Shown: piece after piece, positions 1 through 6,925 of the stretch
Numbering within the stretch: the first letter of the stretch is position 1
How the letters are laid out: each line of letters opens with the position of its first letter
NCBI GenBank assembly: GCA_913061385.1
Contig: CAJXTM010000013.1
Span: forward strand, 1-15,188
Direction: 5' to 3'
DNA: 15,188 nucleotides
DNA from: an uncultured Rhodopirellula sp.
Lineage (GTDB): Bacteria > Planctomycetota > Planctomycetia > Pirellulales > Pirellulaceae
The notes under the pieces: generated by a model
Seen by the model: the letters and a program-made list of their open reading frames with translations, nothing else
The model's database searches: none
Told to the model about the DNA's origin: nothing
Position numbers and translations under genes: made by a program

Positions 1-47
1 CTACACGTAAGGAGTCGTCGGCAGCGTCAGATGTGTATAAGAGACAG
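1..47 (+). other. Nextera/Tn5 sequencing adapter (artefact, not genome)
   Basis: Positions 1-6 are the end of the Illumina P5 sequence (CTACAC), 7-14 are an 8-base i5 index (GTAAGGAG, which I recognise as Nextera index 505), 15-28 are the read-1 primer part (TCGTCGGCAGCGTC) and 29-47 are the 19-base Tn5 mosaic end (AGATGTGTATAAGAGACAG). Genomic sequence begins at 48. Any reading frame crossing 47/48 is artificial on the adapter side. Confidence 0.98.
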
Positions 48-568
48 CAATTGTGCAGAAATGGGTTGTCGAGCTTTCGGGCGATGGTAAGCGTGCTAAA
101 GCCCATGAGTCCGGTCAGATAGCCACCGACCTCAAAATTGCCAAAGTGCCCCGTTACGGTGACCTTGGGGCGTCGGCTCAAGAGGTGCCGAAGCGTCTTC
201 CGGTTCTCGCGAAACACGATGTATTCGCTCCAATTGGTCAAATGCAGGCGGCGTTGTGCCCATGCGATTTCGCAGACCATTAGAAGTAAGTGGTGCCACA
301 TCGCGTATTCGAGACGGTTGCGGTCTTGATCAGTGGCGTCCGGAAAAATCTGTTCTAGGTTTTGTTTGGTGATGTCCTGGCGAATTTTGAGGGGGCCGGT
401 CGCTAGCCAAGCCAAGCCGTGACAAAGTTTGTCACCCATGTCCGTGGGCAGCGTTTGCAGGACGGAGATCAGGATGCGAACCGTCACATAAAGCGCAAAA
501 TCGATTCCCAGCGTTGTTAGTCGCTGAAAGCGTTGCCAAAGGTTGGTTCGCGTCACAGCCGTTCTCAC
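48..568 (-). CDS. Lipid A (Kdo2-lipid/lauroyl) acyltransferase, LpxL/HtrB family, 3' end missing
   Basis: Reverse-strand gene open from a GTG at 568 to the adapter boundary, with no stop in the window; 173 codons are visible. The product resembles the LpxL/LpxM/HtrB acyltransferases, inner-membrane enzymes that add secondary acyl chains to lipid A. The key signature is HFGNFE at about residues 141-146, the family's catalytic HX4(D/E) motif, followed by a conserved-looking block around residues 161-173 (ARKLDNPF). A hydrophobic stretch at about 22-42 fits an N-terminal membrane anchor. The start is chosen because an in-frame TGA lies just upstream (590-592) and AAGGAAG sits 5 bases before the GTG. 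The gene is divergent from the GlmU-like gene. Roughly the C-terminal 40% is absent, assuming a normal length near 300 residues. Small forward-strand frames in this region are shadows of this gene. Substrate (lipid A or another lysophospholipid) is inferred. Confidence 0.85.
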
Positions 569-573
569 GGTGG

Positions 574-580
574 CTTCCTT
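574..580 (-). promoter_or_regulatory. Ribosome binding site of the acyltransferase gene
   Basis: AAGGAAG on the reverse strand, separated by five bases (CCACC) from the GTG at 568. It fixes the start of a gene that has no stop codon in the window. Confidence 0.6.
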
Positions 581-740
581 GCATTCGTTTCATGAAACTG
601 CCGTAATTGTTGCCAATTTGCCGTTTCGAAATCCAGACGAATTCGCCCGCCTTGTTAGATTTGCCGTGAGAGTACACGATTGTGAGCTCGGGGCTCTGAT
701 CTGGAGCCTGTTTTTCTGTTCGAGTAGCGGTTTTATTGGA

Positions 741-1490
741 ATGAACGAACCTTGTGCCGTGATTCTGGCTGCTGGGAGGGGTACGCGAATGAAGAGCGAT
801 CTCCCCAAAGTCCTCTGTCCTGTTGTGGGACGGCCAATGATCCATTTCGTGCTAGATGCACTTGAAAAAGCTGGGATTCGCAGGCATGTCGTAGTTGTTG
901 GTCACGAATCTGAGTTAGTCGAGGCAGAACTGAAGTCGCGCGGGGGAGAGATTCACTTCGTGTTGCAAAGTCCGCAATTGGGGACCGGCCACGCCGTGCA
1001 AATGTGCCGCGAGATGTTGTCTGAGCAGCAGGGGCCGACGATCGTCGTCGCCGGGGATTCCCCGCTGATTCAGTCCTCGAGCCTACAGGAACTTTTGCAG
1101 CACTTCGAGCAAACCCAGCCAGCATTGCTGCTTGGTACGCTGGAAAAAGCTGACCCTACCGGTTTGGGCCGAATCGTTCGCGATCAGCACGGGGAATTCA
1201 CCGGGATCGTCGAGCATAAAGATGCATCGCCCGAACAATTGGCGATTTGCGAGGTGAATATGAGCACCTATCTGTTCCAAACTCCAGATTTGTTGCAGGT
1301 TTTGGAACAACTTAGCGACGACAACGCTCAGTCTGAGTACTATTTAACGGATTGTGCGAGACTGCTCCGCGAAGCAGGCCGGCCAGTGGCGGCTGTGCCT
1401 GTCCTCAAAGAGTGCGAATCATTGTCGATCAATAACGTCGACGAATTGAAACAAGTCGACGAAAAAATGCGAGCTATGGGTTATGCGTGA
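741..1490 (+). CDS. glmU: GlmU-like N-acetylglucosamine-1-phosphate uridylyltransferase, single-domain form
   Basis: 249-residue nucleotidyltransferase that would make UDP-GlcNAc from GlcNAc-1-phosphate and UTP, for peptidoglycan and lipopolysaccharide. The nucleotide-binding signature LAAGRGTRMKSDLPKVL is at about residues 9-25, QLGTGHA at 79-85, the metal-binding GDSPLI at 105-110, EVN at 171-173, SEYYLTD at 198-204 and NN at 231-232; all have counterparts in the E. coli GlmU N-terminal domain. The protein stops after that domain: the C-terminal left-handed beta-helix with the GlcN-1-P acetyltransferase activity is absent. The ATG at 741 is chosen because the signature begins directly after it; the frame is open back to 543, but that stretch overlaps the divergent acyltransferase gene. 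The stop overlaps the start of prs by 8 bases (ATGCGTGA), so the two are very likely co-translated. glmU-prs adjacency is also known in Bacillus. A related sugar-nucleotide specificity cannot be excluded. Confidence 0.88.
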   Translation: MNEPCAVILAAGRGTRMKSDLPKVLCPVVGRPMIHFVLDALEKAGIRRHVVVVGHESELVEAELKSRGGEIHFVLQSPQLGTGHAVQMCREMLSEQQGPTIVVAGDSPLIQSSSLQELLQHFEQTQPALLLGTLEKADPTGLGRIVRDQHGEFTGIVEHKDASPEQLAICEVNMSTYLFQTPDLLQVLEQLSDDNAQSEYYLTDCARLLREAGRPVAAVPVLKECESLSINNVDELKQVDEKMRAMGYA

Positions 1491-2433
1491 ACTGAAAATT
1501 TTCAGTGGTCGCGGCAATTACGATTTGTCCGCGAAAATCTGTAAACACCTTCATCTTGAGCCGGCCGCGATCTCACTTGGGAAGTTTCCCGATGGTGAGA
1601 ACTTCTGCAAACTCGATGAGGATGTTCGCGGCCGCGATGTCTTTCTGGTCCAACCAACGGCGCCTCCGGTCAATGACAACTTGATGGAGTTGTTGATCAT
1701 GATTGATTGCTGCAAGAGGGCCAGTGCAGAACGTATCACGGCCGTTATCCCGTATTATGGATATGCTCGCCAAGACCGCAAAGATGAAGGGCGTGTTCCC
1801 ATTACCGCCAAACTTGCGGCGAACCTCGTAACGCGTGCGGGTGCTGATCGCGTTCTTACGATGGATTTGCACGCGGCGCAAATACAAGGCTTCTTTGATG
1901 TGCCGGTTGATCACCTGTATGCAGCTCCTGTGTTGAATGAATATTTTAGCGAACTGGGCATGGAAGGCGACGATATCGTGGTCGTTAGCCCCGACGAAGG
2001 AAGCATCAAACGGGCACTGGGGCACAGCAAACGGCTCGGTGGCACTCTGGCGATTGTTGACAAGCGACGAACCAGTGCTTTGGAAGTCCGGCAAAGCACG
2101 ATCATCGGTGGGCCGGTCGACGGTAAAATAGCACTGCTCTTTGACGATATGATCAGTACGGCAGGGTCCATTTGTGGGGCCGCCCGTTTAGTGCACGAAG
2201 CAGGGGCAAGGGAAATTCACATCGCGGCCACTCATGGTGTGATGTGTGGGCCCGCGATCGAGAAACTGCGTGATGCGCCGATCAATTCGATTGTTGTGAC
2301 GGATTCCATTCCAATCCCAAAAGAAAAACAACTACCGAATCTTGTCGAGTTGACCGTGGCTCCGTTGCTGGCTGAGGCAATCAAGCGAATCCATCACGAT
2401 CAATCGATCAGTGAGTTATTTCGGGAGAGATGA
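1483..2433 (+). CDS. prs: Ribose-phosphate pyrophosphokinase (PRPP synthetase)
   Basis: 316 residues, the normal length for class I PRPP synthetase. It transfers pyrophosphate from ATP to ribose-5-phosphate, giving PRPP for purines, pyrimidines, NAD, histidine and tryptophan; cytoplasmic. Visible landmarks: KFPDGE at 34-39, the ATP-binding segment YARQDRK at 94-100 followed by PITAKLAANL at 106-115, the catalytic DLHAAQ at 128-133 with His130, and the ribose-phosphate binding loop DDMISTAGS at 221-229. The C-terminal SISELF motif is also typical. One local difference is DEGSIKRA at 171-178, where most family members have a D-x-G-G-x-x-R-A pattern. The start ATG lies inside the end of the GlmU-like gene, so translation is probably coupled. 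An inverted repeat beginning 14 bases after the stop may end or stabilise the message. Confidence 0.97.
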   Translation: MRELKIFSGRGNYDLSAKICKHLHLEPAAISLGKFPDGENFCKLDEDVRGRDVFLVQPTAPPVNDNLMELLIMIDCCKRASAERITAVIPYYGYARQDRKDEGRVPITAKLAANLVTRAGADRVLTMDLHAAQIQGFFDVPVDHLYAAPVLNEYFSELGMEGDDIVVVSPDEGSIKRALGHSKRLGGTLAIVDKRRTSALEVRQSTIIGGPVDGKIALLFDDMISTAGSICGAARLVHEAGAREIHIAATHGVMCGPAIEKLRDAPINSIVVTDSIPIPKEKQLPNLVELTVAPLLAEAIKRIHHDQSISELFRER

Positions 2434-2447
2434 TTCGCTCGCAGTCC

Positions 2448-2482
2448 TGCCACCTCCGAACAATACGCTTGCGGAGATGGCA
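2448..2482 (+). terminator. Hairpin after prs, possible terminator or 3' stabiliser
   Basis: TGCCACCTCCG at 2448-2458 pairs with CGGAGATGGCA at 2472-2482: an 11-base-pair stem with one mismatch and a 13-base loop. It lies between prs and panE. There is no T-run after it, so it is not a classical intrinsic terminator. Confidence 0.35.
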
Positions 2483-2558
2483 TGACGCTTGTGGACATTG
2501 CAGTGCTCGGGTTGGGGGACGGATAACGCACCGAGTTAAGGTTTTTAATCTGAAATGT

Positions 2559-2562
2559 GAGG
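2559..2562 (+). promoter_or_regulatory. Ribosome binding site of panE (decides between two GTG starts)
   Basis: GAGG with a 9-base spacer to the GTG at 2572. The alternative GTG at 2557 has only a distant AAGG, about 15 bases upstream. Confidence 0.5.
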
Positions 2563-2571
2563 TACGGCATC

Positions 2572-3522
2572 GTGAGCGCGACGCGATTCGGGATTGTCGG
2601 GGGCGGAGCGCTCGGGGGACTTTACGGCTGCCTGTTGGCAAGAGCCGGATTCGATGTGCACTTCTTGCTTCGTAGTGATGCTGAGCATGTGCGTCAGTTT
2701 GGTTGGAAAATCGAAACACCCCTTGGTGATTTTGAAATCACTGACGTCAATGTGCACTCATCAACTGAAACGATGCCCGCCTGTGATGTCACCGTTGTTG
2801 CGCTGAAAACAACGCAGAACGCGATTTTGCGTGATCTATTGCCCGGACCTACATCAAAAGGCGGGCGAGTCTTGGTGTTGCAGAATGGTTTGAATATTGA
2901 GCGGGATGCTGCAGAGATTGTGGGGTACGAACGCGTGCTGGGGGGATGTTGTTTTCTGTGCAGCAACAAAGTCGGACCCGGTCATATCAGACATCTCGAT
3001 CATGGACGAATCCTGTTCGGGGATTATTGCCCCTCAGGCGACCAAATCTCTCAATATGCGCTGGGACTCTGTGATGACTTGGTCAAAGCCGGCATCGATG
3101 CCAAGGTTGTGGCCGATCTGGCAACGGCCCGATGGAAAAAATTGATCTGGAATATTCCCTTCAATGGCTTGTCGGTTGTGCTCAATGCCTCGACCCAAGA
3201 ACTCATGGAAAGTCGGGAATCCTCTGATCTGGCAAGAAGTCTCATGCAAGAGGTGCATCGTGCTGCTGGCGCGTGCGGTTCTATGATGAGTGAAAAGGTG
3301 ATTCAAACGACACTGGATGTCACACGGGAAATGGTCCCGTATGACAGCAGCATGCGAATTGACTACATGAATAAAAGACCCATGGAGATCGAAGCGATCT
3401 TAGGCAACCCCATTCGGCACGCGCGAGCTCATGGCTGTGAAATGCCGCGGGTTGAGATGCTTTATCTTGAGCTATTGTTTCTGGATCGGCAAAACAGCGT
3501 TTTGTCGATCAATGCTAAGTGA
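2572..3522 (+). CDS. panE: 2-dehydropantoate 2-reductase (ketopantoate reductase), ApbA/PanE family
   Basis: 316 residues, typical of the family. It reduces ketopantoate to pantoate with NADPH in the pantothenate/coenzyme A pathway; cytoplasmic. The N-terminus holds the dinucleotide-binding GGGALGG at about 10-16, then VALKTTQ near 76-82 and LQNGLN near 103-108. The catalytic region is well preserved: WKKLIWNIPFNG around 188-199 supplies the equivalents of E. coli Lys176, Asn180 and Asn184, and the SSM...EIEAILGN region around 259-279 supplies the equivalents of Ser244 and Glu256. Two GTG starts are possible, 2557 and 2572. I prefer 2572 because GAGG lies 9 bases before it and the nucleotide fold then begins at once. 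It lies 138 bases after prs, with a hairpin between, so it may be a separate transcript. Related ApbA-family reductases with other substrates exist, but the intact catalytic set favours PanE. Confidence 0.88.
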   Translation: MSATRFGIVGGGALGGLYGCLLARAGFDVHFLLRSDAEHVRQFGWKIETPLGDFEITDVNVHSSTETMPACDVTVVALKTTQNAILRDLLPGPTSKGGRVLVLQNGLNIERDAAEIVGYERVLGGCCFLCSNKVGPGHIRHLDHGRILFGDYCPSGDQISQYALGLCDDLVKAGIDAKVVADLATARWKKLIWNIPFNGLSVVLNASTQELMESRESSDLARSLMQEVHRAAGACGSMMSEKVIQTTLDVTREMVPYDSSMRIDYMNKRPMEIEAILGNPIRHARAHGCEMPRVEMLYLELLFLDRQNSVLSINAK

Positions 3523-3616
3523 CAGCGAAATCGGCAGTTGCTCGGCTGGCGAATGGCAAGGCTCATGAGCGGGGATTGCCGCACTTACTTCTGAGACCAA
3601 CTATTTCTCTGGGTAA

Positions 3617-4195
3617 TCACTTGCTGCCATGTAGCAGGCCTTCAAAATTCAGTTCCATTTGAGTGTCCTGGTCGTCACCGCCCAGTTCGCGGTAGAGCAG
3701 GCTTGGCTGAATGTCGCGGCTATTTTGGTATTTGTCGCTGCAGTACGAATCAGCCTTTCCTTCCAGCGATAGATAGTAGATTTGGCATACCTGCATGTTG
3801 GGATAGATGCGCACAGGCTGGACGCAGTGCATTTCAAGTGTCCAAGTTCCGCAATAGCCAACGTCACCCACGCTTCCGCCCGGATTGATAAACAAACCCA
3901 GACGCCCCAACGAGCTCCTCCCTTGAATCATCGGGACCAGATTACGAGTCTCGGTGTATTCAACGGTACGGCCGAGGTACAGCATGTTTGGTTGCAGGGT
4001 CAGTCCCTCGGCTGGAATCTCAAGTCGGCGGTAGCGATTTGGAGAAGCCGCATCGAGGACGACCTCCTCATAAACCAGAAGCTCGTCGTGCAGAGCGAGA
4101 TTGTAGCTATTGGGATTGAGCTGGTCTTCTGAAAATGGCTCAATCAGCAAGTCGCTATCCTTGCGTCGCAGTATCTCTTGACCCGAAAGTAGCAT
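3617..4195 (-). CDS. dcd: dCTP deaminase
   Basis: 192 residues from the ATG at 4195, matching the usual 188-193 of Dcd. It deaminates dCTP to dUTP (or to dUMP in bifunctional forms) for dTTP synthesis. Evidence: NPNSYNL at about 27-33, LGRTVEYTET at about 74-83, the active-site GRSSLGRLG at 92-100, the catalytic glutamate in TWTLEM (Glu121) and a C-terminal QICQ-like block VCQIYY at 136-141. The loop after the active site reads INPGGSVGDVG, where well-known relatives have a VHxTAGxxD pattern; see findings. The frame is open upstream through an ATG at 4240 (207 residues), but the family start normally lies two residues before LSGQEI, so 4195 is preferred. No clear ribosome binding site precedes either start. 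It is convergent with panE and divergent from the Bax-inhibitor-like gene. Confidence 0.94.
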   Translation of the reverse strand: MLLSGQEILRRKDSDLLIEPFSEDQLNPNSYNLALHDELLVYEEVVLDAASPNRYRRLEIPAEGLTLQPNMLYLGRTVEYTETRNLVPMIQGRSSLGRLGLFINPGGSVGDVGYCGTWTLEMHCVQPVRIYPNMQVCQIYYLSLEGKADSYCSDKYQNSRDIQPSLLYRELGGDDQDTQMELNFEGLLHGSK

Positions 4196-4457
4196 GATCG
4201 CTTTGGTCCGGTGCGGGTAATTCGGGATGAGTTCGTCCATCAGATCGCGGTGGTGAGTACCGACCAGTCCGATGTAGGGTGGGGTTCGCGCCCCTGTCGT
4301 TGCAGATTGTCGGGGACGAACGCCGGCTCGTCAATCATTTCCCCTCGCACCAAAGTAAGTTGGTCGCGTATATTAGAGAAGAAGCCCGACGGAGCGGTAT
4401 TTTCGCTAATTTTTGTCACCGAAGCTGCTTTCCGTTGCTCGAGCCGTCTAAGCAAAC

Positions 4458-4464
4458 AAGGAAA
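4458..4464 (+). promoter_or_regulatory. Ribosome binding site of the Bax inhibitor-1 family gene
   Basis: AAGGAAA, 8 bases before the ATG at 4473, fixing the start of the downstream membrane protein. Confidence 0.6.
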
Positions 4465-4472
4465 CAAACGCG

Positions 4473-5207
4473 ATGTCACACATCGATCAAAGTAATCCGT
4501 ACGCCGTAAATCTTGAAAATGCGGTAGTTTCTGCACCCGAAAGTGAACGTGCAGCATTCATTCGACGTACTTATACGCACCTCACAGGTGCGATTTTAGC
4601 GTTGATTGGTCTGGAATTTGTCCTCTTCACCGTCGTGCCACCCGCCACCATGCAGGGGATGGTTGCCTCTATGACCGGCGGATACGGCTGGTTGCTCGTT
4701 CTTGTCGGCTTTATGGCGGTGAGTTGGGTTGCACGAAGCTGGGCGAACAGTGGGTCTCCAGCACCGCTGCAATACGCCGGGTTGGCTTTGTATATCGGAG
4801 CTTGGGGCGTAATGCTCCTTCCAATTCTCTATATCTGCATCAATGTGCTTCAGGATCCAAGCCTGCCAGCCACCGCTGGGGTGATCACCGGGGTCGCGTT
4901 CATTGGCTTGACTGCCGTGGCATTTATCACACGGGCAGATCTCAGTAACTGGGGACGCTACCTGATGATTGCCGGTTTTGTTGCTATGGGAGTCATCATT
5001 GCCGGAATCCTGTTCGGATTTTCACTCGGTCTTTGGTTCTCGGCGTTGATGGTGGCATTCATGTGTGCCTACATCCTCTATGACACATCGAATGTGATCC
5101 ATCACTTTGGTGTGGACCAGCATGTCGCTGCTTCGTTGGTGTTGTTTGCCGATGTCGTCATGTTGTTCTTCTACGTGTTAAGAATTTTGATGGCTTCACG
5201 CGATTGA
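4473..5207 (+). CDS. Bax inhibitor-1 / YccA family seven-helix membrane protein
   Basis: 244 residues with about seven hydrophobic segments (roughly 35-56, 72-88, 101-126, 134-152, 162-183, 186-203, 218-240) after a polar N-terminus of about 30 residues. The C-terminal arrangement, YDTSN at 203-207 and LFADVVMLFFYVLRIL at 224-239, fits the UPF0005/BI-1 family, including two acidic residues (Asp204 and Asp227) about 23 apart, as in the di-aspartate pair of the bacterial calcium-leak protein YetJ. E. coli YccA of this family modulates the FtsH protease. Which role applies here is not visible. AAGGAAA 8 bases upstream supports the start. It stands alone, divergent from dcd and followed by a 380-base gap. 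Confidence 0.9.
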   Translation: MSHIDQSNPYAVNLENAVVSAPESERAAFIRRTYTHLTGAILALIGLEFVLFTVVPPATMQGMVASMTGGYGWLLVLVGFMAVSWVARSWANSGSPAPLQYAGLALYIGAWGVMLLPILYICINVLQDPSLPATAGVITGVAFIGLTAVAFITRADLSNWGRYLMIAGFVAMGVIIAGILFGFSLGLWFSALMVAFMCAYILYDTSNVIHHFGVDQHVAASLVLFADVVMLFFYVLRILMASRD

Positions 5208-5314
5208 GCCGATTCTTGCACGCGGCATGCCTCAGCGATCGCCGCGGTGGCAAGCCAATGCGGCAAGATTTGCACGTCCACATTTAAGTGGATACGGCAT
5301 CATCTTAGGGATTT

Positions 5315-5341
5315 CTCAGCAGTCGTTTGTCGGCTGCTGAG
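5315..5341 (+). terminator. Perfect-stem hairpin downstream of the BI-1-like gene
   Basis: CTCAGCAGTCG (5315-5325) pairs with CGGCTGCTGAG (5331-5341): 11 pairs including one T-G, with a 5-base loop. It sits 107 bases after the upstream stop. The lack of a T-run makes intrinsic termination uncertain; mRNA protection or a protein site are alternatives. Confidence 0.35.
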
Positions 5342-5574
5342 TAAAGACTCTCGCAAACCGGGGTAAGAGAGCGATGCGGGTAATGAGGGGTGAAAGCTCG
5401 CAAAGACTTGTGGAGCGGAGCAAATGCTTGACATCGCCCATACGCTTCCCTGGAGTTCGGCAGCAAACTGCCATTTCCATCGCTCTGGCAACATTGGATT
5501 TAGTGCTTGGTAGACAACTGGGGACCTTGATTTGTTAAGGACTGGCACTCGATTTCCGTGACGTGACGTTAATT

Positions 5575-5580
5575 CTGGAG
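5575..5580 (+). promoter_or_regulatory. Ribosome binding site of the Lon-domain gene
   Basis: CTGGAG, 7 bases before the ATG at 5588, sets the start of the Lon-domain protein. Confidence 0.55.
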
Positions 5581-5587
5581 ACAAACC

Positions 5588-6319
5588 ATGGATGACTTGG
5601 ATGCCGTTACTCGATTACCGGATGATTTTGACGGACGGGTGAGGTTGTTTCCGCTGCCGGAAATGGTTCTTTTCCCTCACGCCATGCAACCGTTGCATAT
5701 TTTTGAGCCTAGATATTGCGAGATGCTAAGTGAGGCTTTGGCTGGTGATCACTTGATCGCCATGTCGACGCTCACCGGTGGTGACCTTGGCGGTGTGTTG
5801 ACAGACCCACCCATCGCAAGCACCGTTTGCCTCGGAAGGATTATCTCGCATGCCGAGGTCGAAGAGGGGCGACACAATGTTTTGCTGGTTGGTGTGCGTC
5901 GCGCTCAAGTGGTAACTGAATTGGATGCCGGGCGGCCGTTTCGAATGGCCACGGTTGATGTGCTAGACGATATTTATCCACCCACTGGGGCGACCGAGCG
6001 TGGTCAACTCAAAAACGATTTGCTGGAAGCGTTTGGCGAGGTGATCCCAGCCAGCGTCAATGCACAGCAAAATCTGCACGATCTTATGGCTGGTCAGATG
6101 GGGCTGGGGCCGATTACGGATATAATTTCGTATACACTTCCGTTCGAAGTTGTGGAAAAGTTGCGACTGCTTAGTGACTCCAACGTTGACTCCAGAGCCG
6201 CGGAGCTTGTGCGATTGCTGCGAAGCGGCAGCATTAATCTGCAGTCTGTGTCTACAGCCGATTTTTCCGACAATGCGCGGGGAAAGCAGGAATTCCCGCC
6301 ACCCTTTAGCTTGAATTAG
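5588..6319 (+). CDS. Stand-alone Lon N-terminal (substrate-binding) domain protein
   Basis: 243 residues. Residues 20-43 carry the hallmark start of the Lon substrate-binding domain, with FPLPEMVLFPHAMQPLHIFE (21-40) followed by PRY. Strands around 80-125 (CLGRI, VLLVGVRRAQV) fit the same fold. A helical region (about 135-212) contains DIISYTLPF and VVEKLRLL, as in the part of Lon that follows the domain. There is no AAA+ or protease domain. The protein ends in a proline-rich PPPFSLN tail. In full-length Lon this domain recognises unfolded substrates; in stand-alone form the function is not established, and a role as adaptor or chaperone-like protein is only inference. CTGGAG 7 bases upstream supports the ATG. 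The next gene starts 4 bases after the stop, so the two form an operon. Confidence 0.85.
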   Translation: MDDLDAVTRLPDDFDGRVRLFPLPEMVLFPHAMQPLHIFEPRYCEMLSEALAGDHLIAMSTLTGGDLGGVLTDPPIASTVCLGRIISHAEVEEGRHNVLLVGVRRAQVVTELDAGRPFRMATVDVLDDIYPPTGATERGQLKNDLLEAFGEVIPASVNAQQNLHDLMAGQMGLGPITDIISYTLPFEVVEKLRLLSDSNVDSRAAELVRLLRSGSINLQSVSTADFSDNARGKQEFPPPFSLN

Positions 6320-6323
6320 TCAA

Positions 6324-6815
6324 ATGGAAATTCTCGATACCATCTCCCGTATTGTTCACATTGGTACAGCGATCACGCTCGTCGGCGGAAGTGTTTTCAC
6401 TCTGCTGGTTTTGATGCCTGCTGCCAAGACGCTGCCAGATGAACCGCACAATCAGCTTGCAGAAGCAGTGACCGGTCGCTGGAGAAGCTTCGTCTACATC
6501 GGAGTTTTGCTGTTCATTGTAAGCGGCTTCTACAACTACGTTCGTGCGATCACCGATCATCAGGGTGATGCTTTGTATCATGCGTTGTTAGGCATGAAAA
6601 TGATTCTGGCTCTTGGGGTTTTCTTTCTAGCCGCGGCTTTGGTGGGGCGGAACCCGAAGCTCGAGGCGATTCGCCGTACCCGTTGTACATGGCTGAAGGT
6701 GCTTGTCATTCTTGCGGCCGTGATTGTCGCGATTTCTGGGTATGTAAAGGTTCGCGGAATACCGGCCCCTGCTTCATCTGCAAGTCAGAGCATTTCGTCG
6801 AACTCAACTCTCTGA
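6324..6815 (+). CDS. Four-helix membrane protein, CopD/HemJ-like
   Basis: 163 residues with four hydrophobic helices at about 10-33, 56-73, 88-107 and 122-141, and a short polar, serine-rich tail. His12 in the first helix (IVHIG), RW at 52-53, and His86 with KM at 92-93 at the start of the third helix resemble the spacing in small CopD/HemJ-type proteins, which bind copper or heme or act in late heme synthesis. I cannot assign it firmly. The ATG lies only 4 bases after the Lon-domain gene and lacks its own ribosome binding site, suggesting translation by reinitiation from its neighbour. It is convergent with the HEAT-like gene. Confidence 0.65.
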   Translation: MEILDTISRIVHIGTAITLVGGSVFTLLVLMPAAKTLPDEPHNQLAEAVTGRWRSFVYIGVLLFIVSGFYNYVRAITDHQGDALYHALLGMKMILALGVFFLAAALVGRNPKLEAIRRTRCTWLKVLVILAAVIVAISGYVKVRGIPAPASSASQSISSNSTL

Positions 6816-6842
6816 GTCAATTCCGTTTCGAGAGCGATACGC

Positions 6843-6898
6843 CGTCTCAGGATGTTTTGTGATGATCAAAATCGGCGCATTCAGTTTAATGTGAGACG
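6843..6898. terminator. Possible bidirectional terminator between convergent genes
   Basis: CGTCTCA (6843-6849) pairs with TGAGACG (6892-6898), and inside it TTTTG (6855-6859) pairs with CAAAA (6867-6871). It lies in the 110-base gap between the converging membrane-protein and HEAT-like genes. The stems are short, so this is a weak call. Confidence 0.25.
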
Positions 6899-6925
6899 CG
6901 ACTTGCCCCCGCTGATGGTGTTTTC

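Larger units (their letters stand above)
5208..5587. other. Gene-free stretch between the BI-1-like and Lon-domain genes
   Basis: 380 bases with no convincing coding frame on either strand; a reverse frame at 5300-5584 has no recognisable motif. The stretch holds the hairpin at 5315-5341 and a TTGACA at 5428-5433 that lacks a good -10 box at the right spacing. The promoter of the downstream pair should lie here. Confidence 0.6.

Noticed and set aside
53..329. Two short forward reading frames near the left end
   Set aside because: They lie antisense to the acyltransferase gene, show no family motif, and start just inside the adapter boundary.
543..740. 66-codon upstream extension of the GlmU-like gene
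   Set aside because: It overlaps the divergent acyltransferase start, and the nucleotide-binding motif begins right after the ATG at 741.
5428..5456. Sigma-70-like promoter starting with TTGACA
   Set aside because: No acceptable -10 box lies at 16-18 bases (the sequence there is TGGAGT).
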